Source: Cristatella mucedo
Taxonomy: Eukaryota > Bryozoa > Phylactolaemata > Cristatellidae
Assembly (NCBI GenBank): GCA_009760855.2
Contig: WPIO01000006.1
Coordinates: 4,066,001-4,130,000, forward strand
Reading direction: 5' to 3'
Length of the DNA: 64,000 nt
Shown: piece after piece, positions 11,440 to 21,790 of the stretch
How the letters are laid out: each line of letters starts with the position of its first letter
Position numbering within the stretch: the first letter of the stretch is position 1
Translations under genes and position numbers: made by a program
Notes under the pieces: model-generated
What the model was told of the DNA's origin: nothing
Database searches by the model: none
What the model saw: only the letters and a program-made list of their open reading frames with translations

Positions 11440-11890
11440 GTTCCTCAAGCCGATGTAATCGCCAAGCACAATCTCGGCTTTCATTTCTATGGAGATGATA
11501 CACAGCTGTCCCTGTGCTTTGATTTCTCCCTACCTTCCAGTACGTCATGTTCTCTCAACTCCCTTGCTGAATGCATTGCTGACATTTGCACTTGAATGGC
11601 AGCAAACGTTCTCAAATTAAATGACAACGAAACCAACTTACTGGCTGTGATAAAACTTAGTGCCAATCAGAAATTGGAAAATCTAACCCTCACAGAATTT
11701 CTTGGCTATAACATGTCCTGTATTGCATCTCCTGCACACAATCTGGGCGTACTTATCCACGATGACCTTTCGCCGGACGGCGACATCGGCTCCGAAGTAA
11801 AATCTGCCTACTTTTAGCTACGTAGCATTTGCAAACACCTGGACCTGCTTAGACAGGGATGCCTCATCCGAAGTTGGTCCGTGTATTTGT
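11440..11890 (+). mobile_element. LINE reverse transcriptase core, broken
   Basis: It contains the RT catalytic motif as FYGDDTQLSLCF at 11485-11520 (the Y-x-D-D box). The usual downstream blocks of L2/CR1/Rex1-like elements follow: 'SLAECIADICTWMAANVLKLN' in the same register (around 11556-11625) and NLGVLIHDDLS near 11740-11772. A TAG at 11817 ends the frame. The fragment continues after a SINE-B inserted at 11932-12092. Confidence 0.82.
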
Positions 11891-11931
11891 GACATGAAGT
11901 CTCAATTTTGTATATAAATACATATTAGCTT

Positions 11932-12092
11932 CTTTAACAGCCTTATTGGTATAGCTGCACAATAGCCTTAACGGCTATCGCCACCACTTCCAGTTGGCAA
12001 TAAAGTATCGCCCACTGCAAGATTCGAACTACGACCTCAGTCGTGAAGGGCAAGCACCTTACCTCCTGGGCAATTGCGGCCCCAAAGTGACT
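11932..12092 (-). mobile_element. SINE-B inserted in the LINE
   Basis: Reverse-strand SINE-B with B box 'tagttcgaatcttgc' and A box 'gcccaggaggtaagg' on the minus strand. It separates the RT core from the RT C-terminus of the same LINE, so the SINE is younger than the LINE copy. Confidence 0.82.
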
Positions 12093-12169
12093 CGCTACTT
12101 GAATGTCTTTCGGCCAGTGAAGTAAGGCGTTTGCGGTCGGTGAAAAATTCCACAGCAAGGCGTTCCTGT

Positions 12170-12755
12170 CATGAGTGTCGCAGTTGCCACACTAAACCAC
12201 TTCTCACTGACCTGCACTGGCTCCCCGCAGAGTAGCCTATTAACTTCAAGATTGTTTAGGTCCCTTTAGTCTCTTGCTCCGGCGATCCTATCCGTACTAC
12301 TTTCATGTCTGGCTAAGCATAATATCACCTGCACTTATGGCTCAATTAATTTAGCTATTCCTCTAACGAGCCTTAAATTGATTGGAGACCGTGCATTTAG
12401 TTTGCATGACCCCAAAGTATGGAACTCACTCCTGACTTACCACATAACATTCCCTGACTTGACGACATTTAAAAAGAAGCTGAAACACATTTATTCAGCA
12501 TAGCATTTATTGGGTTCATTTGATTCACCCTTTGTGTGCTTATGCGTACTGACACTTTGTGTGCTGCCACTAACCATATTTGCATGCCGATCCTATGCAT
12601 GTCACCTCCAGCCATGTTATATTCAGCAGTTTAATGTCATTGAGCATGTTACCACTAACCATTCCACCATGCTTTCTTTGCAGCATACGTCAAAGGCTTA
12701 CAAAGAGATTAATTTCTCTGAGAGCACGATGCAAATGAATTATTACTATAATTAA
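12170..12755 (+). mobile_element. L2/CR1-like LINE, RT C-terminus and 3' UTR
   Basis: Starts with 'agtgtcgcagttgccacac' and the tryptophan-containing 'LHWLP'-type block, then LKLIGDRAFSLHDPKVWNSL near 12370-12428, the C-terminal W-N-S-L signature of the family, and FKKKLKH. The 3' UTR follows with repeated 'ccactaaccat' and 'cattccacc' blocks, the hairpin 'agagattaatttctct' and a short AT-rich end. Frames are broken. Confidence 0.82.
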
Positions 12756-12984
12756 TCATTGGGTCCAAATAGTGTTAGTATCAATATATACAATTCATTT
12801 GCACAGCACTTTAATTTATCAGAATCTCTATACAGGTGCTTCCCAAATACTGTAGGGCTCGAGTCCATGACCTCTGTCTTCAATGGCAATCTCCTCGATC
12901 TAGGTCGTCAAAAGTCAACACCTTAACTCCTGGGTCAAACATGGTAAAAGATCAGGAACCAATACATTTCTGCCCAAAATAGAG

Positions 12985-13625
12985 ATTGGTAAAGCTCTTA
13001 AGAGCAATTTTTCGGGAAGTGCTTCACGATGAATTTAACTGTGAAGCCATTGAGAGACTAGGCGCTTCAGAAGTAGACCTCTCAGAACCGTCCGGGAAAC
13101 GATCTAACTGGACATATGCAAGTGCATCACGTGATATGACAATGAGCAATAATGAGTCGAAATTTGGGAGTGCTGCGTCGGTGCAGACTAAGCCACTGAG
13201 CCCATGAAAAGCAGTTTGCTCTTTTGTGACCCACTGCCAAAGTATCTTCTCCATAGTCAAGCGATGAAGTGGCTTTTCGGTAGTCGAGAGGTCTGGCAAG
13301 AAGTCCCCATGAAACTTGGCAAAGCCAAGAGCTGAGTTTGCATACTGGACGCGTGCTTGGGCAGCAGTGGCATTTCCCTTTACCTCTACCTTCAGGGATT
13401 TTGCGATTAGTTCTGTTGAAAAGAGATGCCCTAGGTATCAAATATAGGGCCGGGGCAAAGACACGCTTGACTAGTCCGCAAGGGAACCCGTTGTCGCTCA
13501 GTGGTGAAAGTAACTTGGTTAAGAGATTAACAAGTTTACTGGATGATCTGAGCGCCTGTCACGCTCACCGAAATATCATCAAAGTACCTGCTCCATCGCC
13601 AGTGCCGAACCGGTACATAATTTAT
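12985..13625 (-). mobile_element. Ty3/gypsy-like Pol relic (RT to RNase H)
   Basis: On the minus strand, three frames together show the catalytic YFDDISVSV (about 13570-13590), then HGDFLPDLSTTEKPLHRLT (about 13262-13315), then PNFDSLLLIVISRDA and LDRFPDGSERS. In Ty3/gypsy polymerases the same order is the Y-x-D-D box, the 'F.PNLS....PL..L' block and the start of RNase H ('D.S', 'R.L.DGSERP'). Stops and frameshifts separate the parts and no LTRs were seen, so this is an internal fragment of a dead element. Confidence 0.75.
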
Positions 13626-13859
13626 CAGGAATAGCCCGGCTCCGACCTAATGCCTTGCGTCAGGTGCACGTGCAGAAGCACTCTTTTGCGCCACTCTGAA
13701 GGCTAATTTCCGCTGACTGTCCAGTCCAAGAGCGATTTGATTATATCAGCTAATGCGATTTTGATGGCTCGTTATTTACCGCTTATTTTCTGTGTTATCT
13801 GCTCCTCTTGCGGAATGGGGTAGCGATAAGGACCGAGCTGGTGATTCACCGTCCTCAAA

Positions 13860-14230
13860 TTAGCTCGGAGCGAAATCGGAGTTTGGCCATTTAGTGCTAC
13901 GGAAGCTGCGCTTTTCGGGTGAGTTGGACTCGAGACTCAAACTCACTGAATTTTGCTCGCTACCTCGAACGCACTTTTCAGCCTCGAAGGCCTGATTAAG
14001 CTCCTCTTGCAACGCAAGTGGAACACTGGGGGTGGTTTGCAGAAGTCGGAAGCTGATCTGGATCGAGGCATCGGTCCGTCGATCGCGATGTCGATCCATC
14101 GATCGAGGCGTCAATCTCCTCATCAAACTCACTGAATTGCGTTCGCTGCCAAGCACAAAAGGTTATCTGGATCGAGGCATCAATTCATCAATCGAGGCGT
14201 TGATCTCATCGTTGACAAGATTCAGGAACT
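13860..14230. repeat. Local imperfect duplication
   Basis: The segment 'actcactgaattttgctcgct...ctggatcgaggcatcggtc' (about 13940-14075) is repeated in shorter form at 14126-14190 ('actcactgaattgcgttcgct...ctggatcgaggcatcaattc'). Many 'atcgatcgaggcgt' variants lie between them. On the minus strand this gives a repeat-like frame (SERNSVSL / SEQNSVSL). No function recognised. Confidence 0.6.
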
Positions 14231-14579
14231 CTTAGCAGATCTGCCTGTAGGATACTTAAAGCCTACGGTCGGGTATGACATTTTCGAAGGTAACCAAAAA
14301 CGTCTCTGACTGATGCGTCGATGAATTATCCACCGAAATTCGAAGACCTGAAATAGTTTCATGGCCCGAAGGATTGAGACGAAAAATTCTCGCCACGCCG
14401 AGGTCGAGTTTTGGCATAGATGCATCGCGAGCAGGATGCAGAGCTGCGGCCGGCGTGAAGAACGCCGAGCAACGATAGAAAGTGCTTCGAAACCAACTCG
14501 TATTTACCAGCGACTTGGCTTAGCGGATGGCTCACCTTATTCCTAACACAGATCTTTGGAGATAAGAAAAAAATAATCA

Positions 14580-14632
14580 AAGATTTGAATGTCACTCTCA
14601 GAGAACTTAATCTCTTTCCAGGCATTTTACGT
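14580..14632 (-). mobile_element. LINE/SINE-A 3' hairpin tail
   Basis: Reverse complement of the shared terminal hairpin ('ggaaagagattaagttctctgag' register). Only about 50 bp, so it cannot be assigned to LINE or SINE-A. It abuts a plus-strand SINE-B. Confidence 0.6.
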
Positions 14633-14634
14633 AG

Positions 14635-14820
14635 GCGTGATGGCTGGCACACTTGGTAAGGCGATTGTTTTTTACGACCTCGATCTCGACGTATTGGGTT
14701 CGAATCCTGCGGAGGGCGATCCTTCATTGCCGCTGCAAGCGGTGGTAGTAGCCGTAAAGGCTCTTCTGTCGCTATTCAAAAGAGGCTGGGTGCTAAATCA
14801 GCTAGTATTTTTTGTTGTAA
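14635..14820 (+). mobile_element. SINE-B, near full length
   Basis: Plus-strand copy with head 'gtgatggctggcacacttgg', B box 'gggttcgaatcctgc', body 'ctgcaagcggtggtagtagcc' and end 'aaatcagctagtattttttg'. The T-run resembles a polymerase III terminator and ends the element where other SINEs carry A or ATT tails. Confidence 0.85.
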
Positions 14821-15041
14821 TTGATGAATGATCACTTAGTGGTACTACGCACAGTGTCAACAGGCATATAATATGGCTAGTGGTAGCATGCACTGCGGCA
14901 GCTCCGGTGCCTGTGTCGATTTCGAAATTGAAAGCTTTCCATTAAACTGAATGTGCTGTGTCTGCTGTGAGAGCGTGTTGACATTCTTAAGCGTAAACAC
15001 TGTCTTGATCATTTTCCGACATTGGGCCTCTTCTTTTGCAG

Positions 15042-15178
15042 GCACTCTTATTCTACTGGTTGCAGAAAGTACAGTGTTGAGAAATATAAGGGCAATTTTG
15101 ACCTGAGTGGCCGGCTTTCCCGAAGAGGCTGCTTTATCGCTCCGGCCACTTCACCGAAGCAGCCACAGGTACCCCCTG
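15042..15178 (+). CDS. Candidate internal exon, unidentified
   Basis: An open 137-nt segment follows a strong acceptor ('cctcttcttttgcag') and ends in 'CCACAG/gtaccc'. In the open frame it contains YSVEKYKGNFDLSGRLSRR. The tract, the length and the composition are exon-like, but no family was recognised and neighbouring exons were not found. It could be chance. Confidence 0.22.
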
Positions 15179-15689
15179 AGAAAATCTGGGTGACAGAATT
15201 TACCATAACAACCCTCGGCTGGTCGGTGTCGAGTTATACAGCGGCCACTGACTCTGAATAATTAAGCTCTGCGATATTGCGATCTTGCGTTCGGGTTCGA
15301 CTGCCTGCCCTGAGAGCCGTGAATTGTAACCTCCCGAATGATTAGGGACGAATCCGGTAGGTGGCTGGCTGTGCTCTCCTCGGCCAGAGCCACTTCCCCT
15401 CCACCAGAATCGAGCTGCACAATCGAGCTCTTGCGAAAGTCAGAGCTTCACCCTTTTCTAGGAAGATTGCTTTCACCACCACTGGCCTGTTTGCTGGGCA
15501 ACAGAAACAAGTTCGTAGGCGCACCGCGGGGGATCGATTTCGCCTGATTTTCTGTAACTCGAGCTCCCGGTCGAATGCCAGCGACAAGTTCGGCGACGGT
15601 CTCATTTAAACGTTCGCTGAAGGGACACTCCAGAAATCGAGTCTTTTGAGCATGATGCGATGAACCGAATTGAATTATTCTTTCGTGCA

Positions 15690-16050
15690 TTTAGTTCGTT
15701 TCTCCCAAAGCCTGGAACTCACTCCCGACTTGCGTCAGAACATCCCCTGACTTGACCACATTTAAAAAGAACTTGAAAATACACCTATTTAGCACAGCAT
15801 TTAGTGGGTCCCTGCGATTCGTCCTTCATGTGCTTATGCGTGCTGACACTGTGCATGCTACCACTAACCACATTTGCATGCTGACCCTGTGCATGTCACC
15901 CCTAACCATGTTATTCATGTTATTTATCAAGCATGATATTACTCACCATTCAATTGCATTTCCCTTTGCAGTAAATGTAAAGTGCCTAGAAAGAGATTGA
16001 GTTCTCTGAGGGCGCTTTATCATTATTATTATTAGTATTATTATTATTTC
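15690..16050 (+). mobile_element. L2/CR1-like LINE, 3' end
   Basis: A good copy of the family's 3' end. The encoded RT C-terminus has a diverged W-N-S-L block ('ccaaagcctggaactcactcc') and FKKNLK. The 3' UTR has the two 'ccactaacca' blocks and 'caagcatgatattactcacc'. The terminal hairpin is AAAGTGCC...AGAGA-TTGAGT-TCTCT...GGCGCTTT, followed by ATT repeats. It serves as a reference for the more diverged copies. Confidence 0.88.
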
Positions 16051-16310
16051 ATGAATGCATGTATGTTGTCAAATCAAATGTTGAGTTAATAAGATCTGCA
16101 AGGATTTGGCGACGCCTGAAGAATTACTCAGTCGCTTGAAAATAGCTGGCGATCGATTAGTGAAGAATACTTTGAGCCTTTTTAATTTTTCGGCACTGTC
16201 TGCGAACCAAGGACAGATGCGAGTCGCTCACACAGTAGGTCGCGATCTGCTCATTCTTAGGCTGCTACGGTGGTCTTCACCCAGAAAGTAAGGTTCTCGC
16301 TCTTCACGAC

Positions 16311-16455
16311 CCGGATCTTGAATCGTGAATCGTGAATCTCGGGCAGCAGCTTCGAGTGCTGCAGGGGTCGATTCTTGATTGCCCATTGCAAGCGGTAGTG
16401 AGGGCCGTTAGGGCCCTGCTGCTGCTGCTGATGCTACGCAAATGAGACTGCTGAA
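16311..16455 (+). mobile_element. SINE-B, diverged partial copy
   Basis: The B-box-like 'ggggtcgattcttgattgcc' and body 'cattgcaagcggtagtgagg' match SINE-B. It has an expanded GCT run ('ctgctgctgctgctgatgc') and a duplicated 'aatcgtga' at the left. The 3' end is not recognisable. Confidence 0.6.
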
Positions 16456-16529
16456 TAAGTGGTCGACCTTTTCCACACACCGAAGCGTCGCTCACAATCC
16501 TGGCAATCTATATCCCGATTTGGTTTCGC

Positions 16530-16900
16530 TAAGCCGGGGTTCGGCAAACTTTTCGGACTATAAGGCCGTTTCAGGAGGTCAAGAAGGCACGTTAAGGCAA
16601 AATAAACCATGCCCACTCCGTCGGGCCGGCGGAGAGGGCGTGGCCGGACGAAAAAATAAACAGTCGCAACAGGCGCACGGCAATTATAGGAGCAGACGCA
16701 TATAATCTCTCCCCCGTCAGACGTTTCTGTTTCATGCAAGCATTTGACATTAGTTTAAAAAAATAAACACGGCCCACAGTTTGAGCTGTAACCTGCAGAA
16801 ATGAAGGAGAATAAAACCACGACAATTCAATTAGGCCGAATCCAACAATAAATAGCTAGGAGGGAAGTTGGGCCGGACTGGAGTACTAGCTAGGCCGTAT
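16530..16900 (+). mobile_element. Possible hAT MITE, left end
   Basis: The stretch beginning 'ccggggttcggcaaacttttc' with 'ggactataaggccg' resembles the terminal inverted repeat of Charlie-type hAT elements (consensus near CAGGGGTCGGCAAACT). GGCC-containing blocks recur towards 16870-16910. No matching right-end inverted repeat or target duplication was found, so this is tentative. Confidence 0.35.
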
Positions 16901-17069
16901 CTGGCATAAAGGCCTCTGCCCTAAGCACTGTGCTGCAGACATATTATATATTTCATGCCCAATGGTCAAGTTCAAGAAGCGGCATTTTGTCTGTCGAATT
17001 GGCCTGCTCTCCGAAGGAGCGGCCGACCGATCTTGGCTGGGATGATCAATGTTGATATGTTGTTTGTCT

Positions 17070-17600
17070 GTTGATCGATGTCGGTCCACGGCGTCGGGCC
17101 CAAACGCCCTCTCATCCTTTTTGTTTCGGCTACCTATTTAGGAGCGACGCGACGCTTCCTTTAGGTCGCCGATGTGGTCTTATGACGCTGCTGCGGGCTT
17201 ACGGATTATTGAATTTTTGGTTTATTGAGGAATGTGGTTTTATGAGGTTATGTTGCGTCTGAGGGCGAGTTGCAGCCGGCAGAGAAGGAGTAGTGGAAAT
17301 TCGGGCGCAGGAGATGACGATCATGGGCCATCGCGCTGCGAACCCAAATACACAGTTGTTCTTGGACGCGAAGGTGTTTCCGTACCGTCGCTTGCTTGCA
17401 ATAGGGGCGTCAAAGTGCCGAGGCAAGATGTCATCATCAATGTCGGATCATCGATGTCAGTCCACGGCGTCAGGCCCAAAAGTCCTGTCACCTTTTATCT
17501 CGGCTACCAATTTAGGAGCGATACAGCACTTTCGGTGCAGGTCGCCGAAGCGGCGACCTGCACCGAAAGTCACTCGATGCGTTGGTATTAACTCGGGAAT
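17070..17600. repeat. Imperfect direct repeat pair
   Basis: 17090-17175 and 17458-17550 share 'gtccacggcgtc', 'ggcccaaa', 'tttcggctacc', 'atttaggagcga' and 'aggtcgccga'. They are about 370 bp apart. The second copy ends in a perfect hairpin (17528-17570). No gene recognised. Confidence 0.65.
17528..17570. repeat. Perfect 20-bp hairpin with 3-base loop
   Basis: Arms 17528-17547 and 17551-17570 are exact reverse complements around the loop AAG. The left arm matches the unfolded partner repeat near 17145-17165, so the right arm is a secondary inverted copy. Confidence 0.97.
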
Positions 17601-18445
17601 GGTGGCCGGGCACTGACGGCAGCAATCGACGGTCGCGCAACAGTGAGAGGCAGCGAGACGGTAGGATAATTTGATGGACCCCACCGAATACGTTGTATAG
17701 CTCCCAAGGCTCGCATTGTTTGCATGTGCGTGTGCTTGAGTGTGCTTGCATGCCCAGCTAGGAATTCGGCGATGCGTGGAAGAATTTTGACAAGCCTGCC
17801 ACAGGTGAGAAGGCGGACGCTAGAATCGTTTTCGTTTAGTGAACACCCCTCAGTTTCCAGCGTCCACAGCGGAGTAGAAGCGGAAGCCTGTTTCAGTTAG
17901 GAATTAGGGTCCGGTGAAGCGACCCGAGAGGGCATCAGGGCATTCTGGAGAAGCGGCTGCCTGAAGCCTGAACCGACGCCGCTGGTAACGAGTTTTGTCT
18001 TTCGGGCCGTCCGTCTATGTAGGTCGAGGTCCAGCATAGACGCAGGTGACCCAAGTGTGTGGACGGTATTTCCCTCGTAAGAGTGGCTGTCTCAATGAAC
18101 GCTTGAGAAGAACGTGAGCGTAAGGACGAAAATAGGAGCGCAGTGACATTATGCGTCAGCGAATGAAGTTCGGTGGAATCCCCTGTTGGTGATTTGAGAC
18201 TCGATCTAGCGCACGCAGATGAACAGGCGACACTCAAAGTAACGATAACTAGGATCCCGCTTTAGACAAAGGCGTAGCGAGACATTTCAGCGCCCCGCGA
18301 CAAAGCTTCAAGTGAGGTCCCTCGTCGAAAATTGCTGCAAAATAGCTCCACCATAGAATAAATGCAAAAAGCCTAAGCTAGCAGTCACATCGAGTCTAGA
18401 AAGTTATATTAACTGTAGTGCTGGTACAAAGTAGCTATCGCAGCT
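17601..18445. other. No gene recognised
   Basis: Ordinary composition with short frames only. A minus-strand frame at 17935-18237 has no family features. Confidence 0.45.
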
Positions 18446-18790
18446 TTAACTCAAGTTAATTTTTCTGGCTTTGAACGCGGCAAACTGGTCTATTACCGTT
18501 TGAAAATCAACATTTCTTAGTGTTTCTTTCTCTATGCTCAACAAGGCCAAATTAGAGGGTCGATCTTGCCCAGTTGATGCTCTCATATAAGACACGGTTA
18601 TCTTCAGCTTGCAAAAAGAACGTTCACAACTGGCAACTGATACAGCTACGATAAGAAGAACTTGTAAGGCTACTCTCACATTGCAATCACATCTTCCCCA
18701 TTACTGACGATGAAAGACATGACTTCCAGTGATGTATTTAGTGCCGAGTCGTGACATTTGTCAAGAATCATTTTTCAAGTTGTCAAGAAT
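18446..18790 (-). pseudogene. hAT transposase C-terminal (hATC) relic
   Basis: The minus-strand frame 18446-18679 reads VSVASCERSFCKLKITVSYM, then DRPSNLALLSIEKE, then FAAFKARK. The core 'SCERSFSKLK...R...RLSNLALLSIE' is diagnostic of the hAT dimerisation domain in ZMYM1/TTF-like hAT transposases and their domesticated relatives. Upstream in sense, another frame (about 18700-18750) has LEVMSFIVSNGEDVIAM, which fits the preceding block but is out of frame with it. It is therefore a decayed fragment. It is not closely allied to the SPIN MITEs, whose transposase type differs. Confidence 0.78.
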
Positions 18791-18850
18791 CACATATTTC
18801 ATTATACTGCTCTGTTCAATCAACGTCTCAACAATAGAAGCTTCCAAGAT

Positions 18851-19123
18851 CTATAAATTGCTAGCGGAGTTGGTCTGGTCAGTTGTCAGCAAAAGCATCT
18901 TAACTTCCAACGAGAAACTTAATTTGACATCAAGATCTGCGAGCCCGGAAAGCCTAGCTGCAATTTCTTGTCGGAGATCTAGTCCACGCTGTCCTTCATG
19001 TTCCTTGAAATCTCTCTTCTGCCGTGAGACTAACATCTTGAGAGAGTTCTCCAGGCATCTGCGTTCTTCGGCGGATTCTTCGTTCAGCTGCAACTCCCCG
19101 CAGCTCACGTCTCTTTTCGGCAT
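18851..19123 (-). other. Charged open frame, unidentified
   Basis: A minus-strand ATG frame of about 90 codons rich in Glu, Arg and Leu (CLENSLKMLVSRQKRDFKEH and so on), predicted to be helical or coiled-coil-like. It lies directly upstream of the hATC relic and could be part of the same dead element. It is not recognised as a known hAT domain. Confidence 0.25.
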
Positions 19124-19559
19124 CTATTTGTAATTTTAGGCGGCACGGGTCTTCTCAAAGTCTTGACAACTCAATCTCAAGAGAGCGAAGGTCAAAGGAG
19201 GCGTCTTCGAAGTTCATTCTTGGATCTTTCAGCATCTTCTGAACGCGGTCACTCTTCCTTGAGCTGCAGTATCAAAATGGCAATAGAGCCAACAAGTTAA
19301 AGTTCAAAATGCCATATAGAAGACCGCCAGCTTAACTTTTGCTTCAATTGTCTACCCTCTTGCACTCCACCTTTGGCGCCCGGAGTCATTTGTTCCTCCC
19401 TACCCAACCCTTGCTACGCCTCTGGCCTGAAGCTGGGCGGGGAGGCCTACTTATTGTGCACTGGCGCTCCGAACCGCCAGTGCTGGAGCTGGTGACGCCC
19501 TTCAGCAGCAGTGAAGCACGCTCGTCACCCCCCCCCCGATCGCGAGAGCGTTTGGCATG

Positions 19560-20080
19560 ACAGTATTGTTATAATTGTTTAATTTGCATTTCGGTCGCAG
19601 AGAACTGAATCTTTTTCTATGCACCTTAAATTTGCTGAATAGGAAGCATGACCATATGGTTAGTGGTAATGCGAACTGTGTCAGCGTGCATAGCACAGTT
19701 GGAGGTATCGTGCACAGTGTCAGCACGCACTAGCACATTAAGGGTAAATCGAACGGATCCAGTACATGTTGTGAGGAACAGTTGCAATTTTAGCTTCGTT
19801 TTAAGGTCGTTCCGTCTGTGAAGCATGCGAACTAAAGTCACGGTCTCCAAATCAGCTGATATCGGTCAGAAGCACAGCTAAATGATTTGAATTATTAAAG
19901 CGGGTAGCATGGTGAGTTGTTAGGTAGTGGTTCTGATAGGTAGGCTAGAACAAGAAAACGAAGGAACCTAAAAGTGAGAGACGAAACCCCTAAGTCGATT
20001 CGCTGCTTGTTTGGGAGCCAGTGCAGGTCCGCGAGAAGAGGTATAATGTGTCAACTGCGAAGCTTACAATAGACAGGCCC
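19560..20080 (-). mobile_element. L2/CR1-like LINE, 3' end
   Basis: A minus-strand copy. The hairpin block 'agagaactgaatcttttt', 'tttgctgaataggaagcatgac', the repeated 'ggttagtggtaatgcg' 3' UTR blocks and then the RT C-terminal coding region ('catgcgaactaaagtcacgg', 'tctgataggtaggctag', 'agtgcaggtccgcgagaag') run in reverse order from left to right. Coding frames are broken. Confidence 0.8.
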
Positions 20081-21589
20081 TGCGGCAGACATTCGAACCA
20101 GCAGGTCAGCAAAAGCAAAAAAGGTCAACGAAGCATACTGTGGCATGCCTATGGGGGATCAAGACAAATCATGGCACCTAAAAGCAAATGCGACTATTGC
20201 AAGGGAACTCTTGAAGATATAGTAAGCAATTCTTATGAAATATTAGGTAATGTGAGAGTTATTATCATGTTAAATTCCCTAATGTGAGAGTTATTATCAT
20301 GTTAAATTAAAAAACTATGTTATTTTTACAGGCTGGTGGCGAGGCGAACAGAGAGCCTTGAAGTTCGCTGTCCTAAAGATATGGCTGTAACCAACGGACC
20401 AATAAAGCATGGCGCATGCTACTTGGCACGGTGGACCCTTCCAAACGTTGAACTCGCGAGAGCTCGCCTCCCGTCATGCATTCGGTACGTTACTCCACCA
20501 ATCACTTAAGTACCACACTAAACTGAGCTACATGTAACAAGTTTGCCATGAGAGGGATCAGCGATCTTCAGGAGAGAGCAGCAAGTCAGACAGCGAGCAG
20601 GATATTGCCGATCTCGATCGCAATTTCACTGTTACGGCTGAGAAGAGAAAGCCACAGTTCCCCAACCAAAAGCACAACAACGATCTGACAAGATATCATA
20701 GTTTACCAAGTCCAATGCTGAGCTTCTGAAATCTAGGCCCAAGGAGTGAAACTTGTTGATGAAAGTGTGAAAGTAAGAAATCAGACAAAGTGTCACAAAC
20801 TTACTTCTAACTAAAGACTCGGCAAGATGGACTGTGCTTCGGCATTAATGAGGCCGATCGATTCGAATTTATAGGAATCACCTTTAACTAGAGTGACTCG
20901 GGCCTTTTTGCAGCCGGTTCATCAAGGAGCTGCGAAGCCGTGCTGCTTCTTATCTGGAACAAGTATCCGTCGCCCTGTATGACTAACTTTGTGCACCTTA
21001 AAGAGGAATAATGATAATTATTCTAAAGCATTTCATATAGCATCCTAAGAGAACTCAGCCTCTACACTAGTGCCAAGATACTACCTAGTGCCTTGAAGTA
21101 TAGCAAAAATGTCTAGAAGGTCATTAGATACTTCAAAATGGTGTCATTCCTGATGCGCCTTTAAAGAAAATACTAAACGTTTTCGTTCCTGTCGTTGCCT
21201 ATGAGAAAACCACGATACGAAGGTGCTCTCTTACGAAATCCTCTTACGAAATATCTTATCAAATCCTCTTACGAAAGGGACTGACCACAGAGGACCGAGC
21301 TCTCTGTATCAGGAATAAACATGGACAAGTAGGGGACTACGATGGAGCCTGGAAAGGTGCGGCCTGCCACCACTGCACAGCAAGCTACACGACATCAAGC
21401 AAGCTGTCACAGCTCTGGACAGCAGTCCGTCAGTCAGCAGCTTTCTAGTACATTCAAGGTAGATAGACATCTAGATGTCTTTGCATGTCTGCTGTCGGAG
21501 GCAGAGGTCTCAGCCCTAGTGTCTTCGTTGGACCACCGCTAAAGAAAATCGCTCGAGTCTCGCGAATTAAAAAAGAACCTGCCAAGGAG
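20081..21589. other. No gene recognised; small local duplications
   Basis: A 29-bp block 'taatgtgagagttattatca' plus nine bases is directly duplicated at about 20250-20308. 'tcctcttacgaaa' recurs three times near 21235-21280. A short ATG frame at 20171-20221 (KSKCDYCKGTLEDI) precedes a GT donor-like site, with an acceptor-like 'tatttttacag' at about 20330. This is too short to call a gene. Confidence 0.4.
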
Positions 21590-21790
21590 GGGAAAAGTAG
21601 TAATAATAAGAATAATACTAATAATAATACACTCGATATAGCGCCGTCGGAGAACTCAATCTATTTATAGGCTCTTCACATTAGCGGCAAAGGAAGCGCG
21701 ATCGAATGGTTAGTAGTAGTATGCTGAATAAACAGCAAGAATAACATATTTATGGTGACGTGCACAGGGTCAGCTTGCAAGTGGCTTGGA
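21590..21790 (-). mobile_element. LINE 3' UTR tail
   Basis: Minus-strand tail: AAT repeats, 'gatatagcgccgtcggagaac', 'ggcaaaggaagcgcgatcg', 'aatggttagtagtagtatgc' and 'acgtgcacagggtcagc' are the reverse complements of the family's 3' UTR blocks. No RT part. Confidence 0.8.

Noticed and set aside
20171-20350. Short ATG exon with two Cys (CDYCKG) and GT/AG signals
   Set aside because: Splicing would give only about 26 codons before a stop; chance is likely.
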